A stretch of DNA of 64,000 nt from Gnetum montanum (taxonomy: Eukaryota > Streptophyta > Gnetopsida > Gnetales > Gnetaceae). The stretch is from contig MNCI01026517.1 of assembly GCA_015680685.1 (NCBI GenBank), positions 40,430 through 104,429 on the forward strand, read 5' to 3'. The position numbers and the translations under genes are program-made. The notes under the pieces were generated by a model. That model searched no databases, had not been told where the DNA came from, and was given only the letters and a program-made list of their open reading frames with translations. Below, piece after piece: positions 49,116 through 58,763 of this stretch. How positions within the stretch are numbered: the stretch's first letter is position 1; each line of letters starts with the position of its first letter.

Positions 49116-50364
49116 CATACGAGAACATGAAAACTTTACATAGTACACAAGTTAACATAAAATTGTTTTCTTTTCTGAAGTTTTCATTTCATTTAAAATT
49201 TTTGCCTATTGGAAATGTTTGCAAAATTTTCAAAAAAATTCCAAAATTTCAACATTTCAAAATTTGCAAAAGTTTCAAAAAAAAAATCCCATGCTATCAT
49301 GGGGTGTCTCCATTCGCGTCGCCTTCGCCGCTTGCCTCTACTTCATCTGCTTGTGCATCCCCAGCCCCTACATTGCCTTCTATTGGTTCTTCATTCCCTC
49401 CCTCCACAAGTCTTGTACCCTCATTTGGAGCCTACGTTGCATGAATGAAGTAGTCAGCTAGGGAAATAACTGCAAAAAATGTAAGCTGTAACATAGCATG
49501 AGCATCTACCCATTAAAGTGAGTAACCTGAGAGGAGCCTGTGTTGGTATTAAGGGGTATTTGGTCTATACCAAGCCTAAGGTGATGACAAATCTCCTCTA
49601 TCATAATGTCCATCCAACAGCTGTTGCTAGGTTTAGCATTCACACCAGCAACTTTCTCCCTTTCCACGGTCGTCCATCTTAGAGGTTTTGGGGAAAGGGA
49701 GGTGGTTGCGGTCTCTCCTGTAGGAAGGTCCACCTTCAAGTTAGGAGATTTTGTGACCTTCACCTACTCTTTGAACTAAGCTTAGGCCTCAAAAATGTTG
49801 ATGGCATTCAAAAATGCTTCATACGTGAATGCCTCCACAACAACATCTTTGTACAGTCTTCGATGGGTGTTGTTCTCCAACTTGTACGCATGTTTCTGGT
49901 TTCTCTAGGTTCACCTCCATTCGAAGGTTTTGGTGCTAATATCTTTCATATCTTGACACATTTTGGCTAGCAAGTCCATCTGCATTTTCTTTTTGACTAT
50001 CTCGCAAGTGGATTCAATATTCTGGTGAATGATAGTCCAAAACTTGGCATAGTCATCTATAGCCTTCTTACAATTGACAGGGTTAGGGTTATGGTTTATG
50101 TGGAAGTCGACCCTTGACCTGAGATTCTCCACCTCAACGACCAGCTCAGCCTCTCTTTGCTCAACCCTATGGGCCTATTTCCACAGGTCCTCATTGGTGT
50201 GCCTACATTCCCATAGAGAGCATGCTGAGTGCAAGACGCACTTGTGAGCCTCATCGGACACGCGATGAGACACCTGGATCACATCAGGTCAAAGTGTAGG
50301 CACAACGCCAACTTTCATGGGTCGAGCTGGGTTCCATTTGAGCTAAGAGGCTACATCAACATTA

Positions 50365-50455
50365 GGAACGGAGCAATCATGTTAGCATAGCAAAATAAAC
50401 AAACTTAAANGGAACGGAGCAATCATGTTAGCATAGCAAAATAAACAAACTTAAA
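50365..50455. repeat. 45 bp exact duplication flanking a single N
   Basis: 50365-50409 and 50411-50455 are identical and are separated by one N at 50410. It lies in intron 6 of the antisense gene. It is almost certainly an unmerged contig overlap, not biology. Confidence 0.9.
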
Positions 50456-53146
50456 AGTTTTTAACAAAACAACATAGGAGCATTTAATACGGCCACTTAC
50501 CTGTGCCAAGGTTTGCCTACTGAAGGCATCTAATCATGTCATCAACAAGTCCCTGCACAAATGTAAACTTGTCAGGGACCTTAGCCCATGACTCCACACA
50601 AATTTGAGGAGGTCCCGTGACATCAGCAGTAACAACTGTTACACTATTAAGCATGTCAACAATGGTTAAAATGGACTATGATAAGGTAGATGTCCTACCA
50701 ACTCACCAGCGCTTGACTATAGTCTTTCTTCTTTCTAAGGCAAGATGATCATGGTAGCCTCGGTGGAGGGCCCTGCAAAATCCATACAAGTCCCTTTCTC
50801 ATGCACTGGTGCCTTTAATTTTAGGAGACCAAAATATTTTTTATTCAAGGGAGGCACCTCTTCGCCGGTAGGAAGAGGCTCCCTAATGACAAGAGCCCCT
50901 GCCCTAGAGATAGGAGTTCCCTTATTCCTGACTGGGGCCCTTTCCTCCAAGACTGGGGCCTCTACATCTTTATTCATCACCCCCATCCTAAGGGCTGACA
51001 CTTCCTCATTGCCTTCTTCTTCATCTTCTTCTTCCTCTTCTAACCAAAAAAGGCATGTTTTCGTTACTTCAAAACAAGTTGGTTCAAAACAGATGCTACT
51101 AAACTATAGCAAAGTAAGCATTACAAAAAAATGCTTACCAATGGGGGGTTGCATCCTCTACAGCTTGAGTTGCAGTCTTCATCCCTCCTCTTCATGAAGG
51201 GTTTCCCTAGCTGGGGGAGGTCTCTTCCTTTATAACTCCTTGGGCAGCATAGTTTCAACTATGAGACATTCACCCCATGTCATGCTACCGATTATGATAG
51301 GGGGCATCTCTCCCACACTATCTTGGAAATGAACACTGCGAACCACTAGATCTTTAGTCATCAGAGACAATGGATCCCCAACCATTTCCAGGGGATCTTG
51401 GGCTCATATAGTCCAGAGGACCTGTAAAATCCATGGCTTGAAAATGTGGTCGCAATCTCGCACGGACTAGAATCCATCCTCTTGGACCACCAGGAACTCC
51501 ATAAAGTGCTTCAGACAGCCTATGTAGAAGGCATAGTGTATGTTAGAGTGGGACTCTATTTACTCATGGAGCCCCAAAATCTTAGTTTGCAAGCCACTAC
51601 ATAGGAAACTAGCCCAGTTATAATGGGCCCCTTCTTCCATAACCTCCTACATTACCCAGGCCTACTCAAGCCCTAGGACCTTCCCTTGGATGACCAGTTG
51701 AGGGAACACGTGGACATGAAAAATTAGGTAAATCCCCATGGCAAGGCCATCCTTAAGCTTTTCCATGGGGAATCCTTTTCACTCCTTGGTGAGCCTCAAC
51801 CACTCCTCGATATGTTGCTTCTGAAGAGTCAACTCCTACTTGCCCTTCGACACTATGGGGGCGCCATCGGTAGGGATGTTTAACAAATATGCAAACAGCT
51901 GGTCATTGATTTCAATGACCACCTACACGTCCCACACGTACGTGTGAAAATGGCTCACCTTCCCAGAGTAGGAGTTGACCAAGGAAAGCATCTCGTCGGT
52001 AGAGATGCTCAGATTCGGAGCCATGAACAGATCCATAAGCCCCGCCTTTTCAACTTTCTCAACCAAGGAGTCTGAGGCCCCTCATTCTAACCAGCTCTGA
52101 CTAGTCATTACTTCACTGTATTTGAAGTAGATGTTTGGCCCCTTCCTCTCAGCAGTGACCATCATCACCTCATGAGGCTTCTTTGCCCCTGCAAAAATTT
52201 TCACAAAATGCACTTAGCACAACACTTTAGAGAATGCAAAGATTACGAAAACACTTGAGCATGCGGTGCTTGCCTTTTAACGCACCAGGTCTATACGGTA
52301 ACAGGAACAACAGGAGTTCAATCAAAACCTCTTCAACTATGATCTGTTTGAATGGTTCTTTCCACTTCCTATCCAGCCAACCCTTCTCCCTACACTAATT
52401 GTAGAGAATGCAGAGTGTCCATAGATAGGTACAATATTCTCCCCCACACTGACCAATCACACCCACCTATAGGTTCTTGGTAGAAGTAAATTCTCGTAAG
52501 GCTAGCTGGACTGTAGCCAGTAGACCCGGTTGATCGTGAACCCCATCATCATCAATGTAAAACCTAGTGACAAACATACACCATTAAGCCTTCAGCCCGT
52601 ATGACCAGCATTGCACAACAAAGCAAAGAAAAGATGCAAAACTCACCTGCCAGCACAATAGATAGTCCCCTGTGGGTTTTGAAAGTACATCGCCATGTCA
52701 CATGTGAGAAACAATGTGTTGTACTTGTAATAGCAGTTGAATTTCAACATGTCCCAGATCCAGGCTAAACACCTCAACTATGTTCAGTGTTGGTTGGATC
52801 CTCCTCCCTGCCTACTCATGATTTCCTCATCGGTAAAATATCTCAGGATGCCCTGATTTGTCCTTGGCAACATGGCTTCTATTATGCAGGATGCTTCCTT
52901 CTCCTTTAAGGAAGACCAAATAATCACACTAAATTGGTTGAGAAGAAATTGCAAGAAGTCTTATGCCCCTTTTCTGAACCAAACCACTCAATCTTCCAAA
53001 TGTATCTAGGAAGGAGGAGTATTGGCAACAGGTCTGCTCACATGGCATAAGACCCCGCTAATGTCCAAAACGATCAGCCAGGACCTTGGTCCTGCCCTAC
53101 ACAATTCAATCAGTAAAAATTAGCATCACACTTGAACGCAATACAC

Positions 53147-53232
53147 GTGCAACATAGCAATGTCTAGCAGTCCATACATATAGCATAGNTGTGCAACATA
53201 GCAATGTCTAGCAGTCCATACATATAGCATAG
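53147..53232. repeat. 42 bp exact duplication flanking a single N
   Basis: 53147-53188 and 53191-53232 are identical around an N at 53189. It lies in intron 1 of the antisense gene. The same assembly artefact as at 50410 is the best explanation. Confidence 0.9.
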
Positions 53233-53440
53233 CATAACCCTCTGCCCACACGTAGCATAGCAAGAGCATGGAACTCTAGCATAGCAGGAACACACGAATA
53301 GCCTAGCGTAGGAGCAAAACAATTGACGACATAGCCTAACAAAACATGTGTCACATTGCCACATCACACCATGGCCTAGCCCCCTCAAGGATTTTATGTT
53401 TCATCACGCTAAGGTCAAGGAACTTAAACTTTCCTAGCCC

Positions 53441-53461
53441 CCATGGTTGTAACAACCATGG
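53441..53461. repeat. Perfect palindrome with 10 bp arms
   Basis: CCATGGTTGT is followed by one A and then by its exact reverse complement. It lies in intron 1 of the antisense gene, where it could form a small hairpin on either strand. Two in-frame-looking ORFs here are shadows. Confidence 0.8.
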
Positions 53462-53939
53462 AGGTGGCAGTTTTGGCTGCCTTTTATGCAATCACGATGC
53501 AATGTTTATGCATCTGCCATGGCCGAAACAACGACCGCGGTGGTGCAAAGGCCAAAATGATGCAACCACAGAAAACACAGCTATCCAAGAATGAACATAA
53601 ACAAATAGGATGCAGAACAAGAGTAGAGAACAATAGAAAGCGCAACATAGAAAAGGAAAAGAGGACAAAGTAACTTACTAGGTTAACAATGTGCTCTGCC
53701 GCACCGCAATGCCCGCTTGTGGCACATGCCCCATGGTCTTTTTCACCTCCTTAACCTTTGCAAGTGCCAAATGTGTCTTAGGAGCCATTGCCATGCTTGT
53801 AGATTTATGCCCTTCGCTGAAGAAATTCGCCTTGCTAATTGATAAACACAATTGCTTCGTGCTCCGAAATAGCCTTGTGCTCCAATGAGGGTTCTGCGCT
53901 CTTACGATAAAAATGGCAAAATTTCTAGGGTCTAACCCC

Positions 53940-53947
53940 TATTTATG
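53940..53947 (-). promoter_or_regulatory. TATA-like box of the E2 antisense gene
   Basis: The minus strand reads GGCCATAAATAGGGG, 146 bp upstream of the exon-1 ATG at 53794. With a normal 25-35 bp spacing, transcription would start near 53910 with a leader of about 120 nt. A CT-rich run sits just upstream near 53975. Confidence 0.5.
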
Positions 53948-54119
53948 GCCATAAGAGGAGAGAAACTTTCCGCCCTCTCTCTCTCTGATTAATGCAACAC
54001 ATGTCGTTTAGCGTAGCATGCTCACCACGACATCATAACAATATTAGCATTAAAGCCTTGACACGCTTCAAGCGAACTACTTACCTTCCGGAAAATAAAA
54101 AATAATTTTTTTTTTCAAT

Positions 54120-54570
54120 TAAGGCTCTGAAAAGATGTTAAACTAGCAATCCTAGAGTAGTTGCACCCCTCAGAGTCCGAAAAGACCCTAAATTGGTAGT
54201 TTCAACCCGTTACATTCGCAGTCCTCAATGATGTTAAACCAACAACATCACATGCTTACATTAGTGGTTATCTCACCTTCTTCCACATAGGCAGTATCAC
54301 ATTTCCTAGTGGTTTCATGTCTTCATTTTTGCACTAGCAGTTCGATACTTCTCATACTCACAATTTCCTATACTATTATCTTGCATATTAAGATCTTGCA
54401 TGTTGCAATATGGCAGTTCGAAATGATACTAAACTAGCAGTTTGGCATCTGCATAGCAATAGTTACACAGCTTCACACTTTACATCAACAATTTTATACC
54501 TTTATCAATTCTACACTTTTGTGCTTTGGTGGGTCTGCCATAACCTTAAACTAGCAAACTTTCAATCTTT
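54120..54570 (+). repeat. TTAAACTAGCA repeats before RT (E2)
   Basis: Degenerate units read GAAAAGATGTTAAACTAGCA, GACCCTAAATTGGTAG, GATGTTAAACCAACA, GATACTAAACTAGCAG and CCTTAAACTAGCAA over 450 bp. They share the core of the repeats after protease and after integrase. Confidence 0.65.
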
Positions 54571-54685
54571 AGATTACAACACTTACCAAGTTGCATCTCG
54601 GCGTTGCTTTGCAGATTTTCATTTCACACAATCTCTGACACCCCTTAACCAAGATTTAATCTTATAATGATAGGTCAAGAAAGAT

Positions 54686-56240
54686 ATGGGAATCCATCAT
54701 GACCTTTCCATGCCTTTGACATTAGCAGGGCCATAGGCCAAGCTCATGAGATAGTTGAATCCCGACATGATCGACTGGGTGTCGACTATGACTAGCACTA
54801 TAGCAACCTTAGAAGCATCCCCAGATTGGCCGAGGCACCTAGTCCAAGCCCTAGACTTAGAGGCAGGGGATGTAACCGAAGACCCTCTCATCAAGATGCC
54901 TATAACCACATCAAAGGGGGAGATGAAAATGTTAAGACTCAGCTCCCTCCTAGACACACAAACACATAAAAGCATAGCTAAAATTCTACAAGACAACATT
55001 GATGTCTTCGCATGGTCGTACAAAAATATGTCGGGTCTAGATCCATGGCTAATTCAGCACAACATCGTCCTAGACCCACACGTGAAGGTAGTGAAGCAGA
55101 AAGCTCGCAAAGTTAAACAGGAAATTGCACTAGCTGTGAGAGATGAAATCACTAAGCTATACCAAGCAGGTTTCATCCATGCGGTTGACTATTCAGAATG
55201 GGTGTTGAACGTTGTTCTAGTTTCGAAGAAAACAGGAGGGATACGGATCTATATAGACTTCCAAGACTTGAACAAATCAATGATCAAAGACAACTTCCCA
55301 CTCCCGAGCTTTGATCAGCTCATCGACACCACGGCTAGCCATGCTCTGTTATCCTTCATGGATGGACCTTTTGTTATACCATGATGCCATTTGGGCTCAA
55401 GAATGCTAGAGCAACCTACCAGTGGGCAATGACTTACATTTTCAATGACTACATCCTAGAAACATTAAACAACTACGTAGATGATATAGCGGTTAAGTCT
55501 AAGGAGGTAGCTGATCACCCACACAATCTAGGGGTAGTCCTCAAATGTTGCCAAATGCCAGACCTACACCTCAATCCTAACAAGTGCATCTTCGGGGTAA
55601 AGATCGGACGTGTGTTAGGGTTCATAGTATTAGAGGCCAGAATATGGGTGGACCCTGACAAAGTCAAGGTCATTGTCAACCTAGCGCCTCCCACAAACCT
55701 TAAATAATTACATGGTTTACAAGGTAGAGTGCAATTCATTTGAAGGTTTATAGCCAGGTTGATTGACAAGTTACACCCCATGCAACATCTTCTAAAGAAG
55801 AGGGTTGACTTCGAGTGGAAAACCCAGTGTCAACGAGCCTTTGACGACCTGAAGAAGGAGCTCTTACACCTTTCAATGATGCACCTGCCACAAAGGGACA
55901 AGCCTTTCTTCATATACCTTGCCACATCTGACACATCCATAGCTACACTGCAAAGTCAAAAGTGGAACGACGGTTCTGAGATACTAGGGTATTACTTGAG
56001 CCATGCACTAATAGCACACGAGGTGAAATACAACGAAATGGAGAGGAACTACCTAGCCCTAATTGAAATACCTAAAAAATCCAGGGTCATCCTAGCCTCA
56101 TCAGGCTCTTGCAGTCCACACAGAACCATGGAAGTTCATCGGGAGAAGAATGTTCTGAGTCCAAGACGGCTAGTTCAGCAAATTTTCTACTTTGGACATG
56201 GACGAGTTCTGTACCAACTTGCCCGCCCACCAAAGTAGCC
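54686..56240 (+). pseudogene. pol: pol of element E2: RT and RNase H only
   Basis: The ORF opens at ATG 54686 with a segment shared with P (ALDLEAGDVTEDPL near 54850). RT follows: VFAWSYKNM, IYIDFQDLNKS, LLSFMDG, MPFGLKNARATYQ and catalytic YVDD at 55474-55485. About 75 nt present in P between FMDG and the MPFGLKN block are deleted near 55366-55372, shifting the frame. RNase H runs about 55800-56080 (FFIYLATSDTSIATL, ILGYYLSHALIAHEVKYNEMERNYLALI). Then homology to P is lost: the second RNase H and integrase are absent and LTR sequence begins within a few hundred bases. Compared with P there are few stops. Confidence 0.75.
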
Positions 56241-56339
56241 TGAACAGCTAGCAGCCTACTCAGAAATAGTGTGCAGAATTAGCAGCAGTATCTTGGTTTC
56301 ACAACAAATAATTTGACAAGTTTTCTAAGTCACGAAGCC

Positions 56340-57879
56340 TGTTATGTTATGTTAAGATATGTAGCATAGCAAGCTTCAAAAAAATGACGAAGCGAAATGC
56401 TACGCTACACAATGTCACACAGTGTAGCATAGCAACAACTTCACTACCTACTCCCCTCACCCAACTTTGAGTTCTGTGGTGATGTCTCTTTTCGCCAGGA
56501 AGTAGCGGACCATGTCTACTGCTACGCTATGCTGAGCTACATGGCACAGTAAGGCGTAGGAATCCTATGGAAGTGATAGAAGGTAGTTCGAAAGGCAAGA
56601 TTAGTAAAGTTTGCAAAAACTTTCATCGTAGGAGAATGGGTTTCAAATCAGCAAAACTGTCATGATTAAGGCCAATAGCTATGCTACACTACGCTACACA
56701 GCGTAGCAAGTACGTGACATATGGCAGGTTGCACAGCAAAATGCTACACCACGCCAAGCAAGCCATGTCACAAAGCACAACGCAGCATGCAGGAGGTCGT
56801 GCGACATTAGTGCACTCCACGCATTCGGACCATTGGCACATGTCTCTAGGAGCTGATGGCATAGTTGTGACATAGTAGGATCACAATTATTGCATGGCAG
56901 GCTTGCACCACAACAGTCTTGTAAGCCCAACGGTCATAGATGGTTCGAGTAACGCCAGTGAGGTAACACAAGTCTATGGCACGTAACATTCAAATGGTCC
57001 CTTTTGCTTACCTTCAGCCCTATAAATATCCTAGCAAACAGCACACAACAGGTCCAAAAAGAAAAAGTTTTCTTGGGTAAAAAGGAATAAGAGAAAGGTA
57101 CCTACAATTTGGTAAAAGAAAGAAAAGAAAAAAAAAAGGGGGCCAGCAATCTGTAAAGTTAGCAATTTCAAAAGGAGTTTCGCATCCTCCTAGAAGCAAA
57201 GGCTCTTTTCGACCCCCTACCTCTTTTTTTGGTTTTGGCTAGCATTGTAACAATGATATCCATCTATTTAAGACTGTAAACAGAGAACCTCTCCCGGCTG
57301 GCATAAGGTCCCAGCCTTCGTTCTACCACCTTGGTAGAATCCTGCATTGTTTGTATGAGAAGTTTGTGCCCAGGCACATATCTCCTTCTACTTCCCAGCA
57401 TGCTTCGATTACCCTCAAAACATCTGCACCCTGTCATGCTGTGCAGCCGATTGTATCCACCCTGACTGGACGGATTTGTAGCTCTGAAGCGGTGCATGTT
57501 TCTAACCATATCTTACTTTACCTCTCATTTACTATCTAGCTTTCTTTCATTATTTTCTATCTTATTTACCTTGAAGCATCATCTCGTATTACTATCGCAT
57601 TTATGTTTCTCTTGTTCAGCATCACTTCGTATTACCATTGCATCTCTATTTTATTCATTATTTTGCATTACCATTGCACTTTTACAGTTCCTCTTTTTTC
57701 TTTTTCTCTCGCTGCATCTACCTGTAAGAACTATCTCACAATTCATACAATTTATATTGTAAAAGGCTATATTGATGCTGATGTAAGTCCTTGTTTGATC
57801 GACCAGACCGTTCAGGGCACCCCATGTTCGCACACACCCAACACCACCCTCCTGCGGGCATGGGGTTGGAACTGTTACA
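56340..57879 (+). mobile_element. Single LTR shared by E2 (3') and E3 (5')
   Basis: The 3' edge is ACTGTTACA at 57879, followed by a primer-site-like sequence. The 5' edge is approximate (TGTTATGTTATG near 56341). It has TATAAATA at 57021-57028. The U3 is full of a GTAGCATAGC / GCTACGCTACAC motif (near 56358, 56395, 56430, 56520, 56680, 56700). Only one LTR lies between the RT of E2 and the gag of E3, so the two elements form a tandem sharing it. Confidence 0.6.
57021..57028 (+). promoter_or_regulatory. TATA box of the E2/E3 LTR
   Basis: TATAAATA in CCCTATAAATATCC separates U3, with the GTAGC motifs, from the transcribed part. Confidence 0.65.
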
Positions 57880-57953
57880 TTTGCCGACCCCAGCATTCTT
57901 CTAGCTACGGACTTTTTTTGATTGATATAGTTTTCTGGTGCTAGAAGGAGGGC
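57880..57953 (+). other. Primer-binding region of E3
   Basis: Right after the LTR end comes TTTGCCGACCCC, close to the TGGCGACC-type primer sites of plant Gypsy elements but with TGG changed to TGC. Further on, TGGTGCTAGAAGGAGGG at 57936-57952 is conserved in element P (CTAGAAGAAGGG near 22310). Which one primes reverse transcription cannot be decided here. Confidence 0.4.
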
Positions 57954-57989
57954 CTTTAGGTTCCTTTACCACATGTCATGGTAGTTTTG

Positions 57990-58700
57990 TGAGCCTTCTA
58001 CACCCTGATACACACGAGCATGGATGCAACACCCTCTTGCAGTTGTTTATGCTCTATGCGGTGCAGAACGGTCACCCCGATGGTTCCCCTGGAGCCCTAC
58101 AGAACACAAGGCCTCTGATCACCAGTTAACTAGCTCGTTCTATGATCTTCTCACATGCATGTTGCATCCCATCTCGTGTGGTGTAGACCGGTCACCTGGA
58201 TGGTCCCTCTAGGACCCTACGAGACATAAAGCCTACCTGATTGCTAGCTAGCTTGCCCATCCTACAGTTGTCTTGCCTGCATTCTGTACCCCATTCCACA
58301 TGCTACAGACTAGTTTCCTTGACGGTCCCTCAAGGATCTTGCGAGACAAAAGAACTTACCTAGTCGCTAGTTAATTTGCTCATCTTACGATAGTCTCGTA
58401 TACCTTCCACACCCCGACTTGCATTAGCGTAGACTTGACACCCTTTGTGGTTGTTTACGCTTCATGTGATGTAGATTGGTCACCTCGATGGTTCCTCCGA
58501 AACCCTATGAGATAATAAGCCTTCTGACAGTGATTTAACTTGCCCCTTCTATTTATAGTAGTCCTTTATGCATCCTGCACCCTAGCCAGCACCGGCGAAA
58601 ATGTGACACCCTTTGAGGTTGTTTGCATCTTATGTGGTGCAAGTCGGTCGCCTCGACGGTCCCTTCGGGATTCTGCAAGACATAAATCCACTTGTTGTCA
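57990..58700 (+). repeat. Tandem repeat in the untranslated leader of E3
   Basis: About five units occur. Each has TGYGGTGYAGAYYGGTCACC, then a GATGGTYCC block, then CCCTACGAGACATAAAGCC, then a TAGCTTGCCC block and CATGCATCCYGCACCC. Unit length alternates between about 120 and 170 bp, the longer ones carrying an extra GACACCCTTTGTGGTTGTTT segment. The array sits between the primer region and gag. Confidence 0.75.
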
Positions 58701-58763
58701 TTTTTAAATCCTTCTATTCTTCTACATTTTCTAGCTTTTTTTTGGATAATCACTTGCTTGATG

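Larger units (their letters stand above)
49297..53794 (-). pseudogene. Antisense spliced gene inside element E2, full-length (8 exons)
   Basis: Exons on the minus strand: 53679-53794 (ATG), 52647-53096, 52274-52563, 51139-52188, 50707-51039, 50501-50635, 49527-50350, 49297-49431 (TGA). Introns have donors GTAAGT, GTGAGT, GCAAGC, GTAAGC, GTGAGT, GTAAGT and GTTACT, and acceptors all ending AG. Phases fit at every junction and the exons total 3333 nt, 1111 codons. Exon 2 resembles FCP1/NIF-like HAD proteins: WLIVLDISGVLC (Asp 53063-53065), FLQFLLNQFSVIIWSS, then YNTLFL and FQNPQGTIY. Exon 4 has FMAPNLSIS, NIPTDGAPI and AMGIYLIFHVHVFPQL, possibly related to plant mobile or plant transposon domains. 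Exon 5 is acidic. Exons 6-7 (ESTCEIVKKKMQMDLL) are coiled-coil-like. About 20 in-frame stops inactivate it; I detect no frameshift. Confidence 0.75.

Noticed and set aside
50745-51197. 150-codon plus-strand ORF, Ser-rich
   Set aside because: It overlaps exon 5 and a splice donor of the antisense gene. The Ser run is the complement of the acidic Glu/Asp codon run.
57496-57944. Hydrophobic Phe/Leu-rich ORFs suggesting membrane proteins
   Set aside because: They lie in the pyrimidine-rich R/U5 part of the LTR; T-rich DNA read in any frame gives Phe/Leu.
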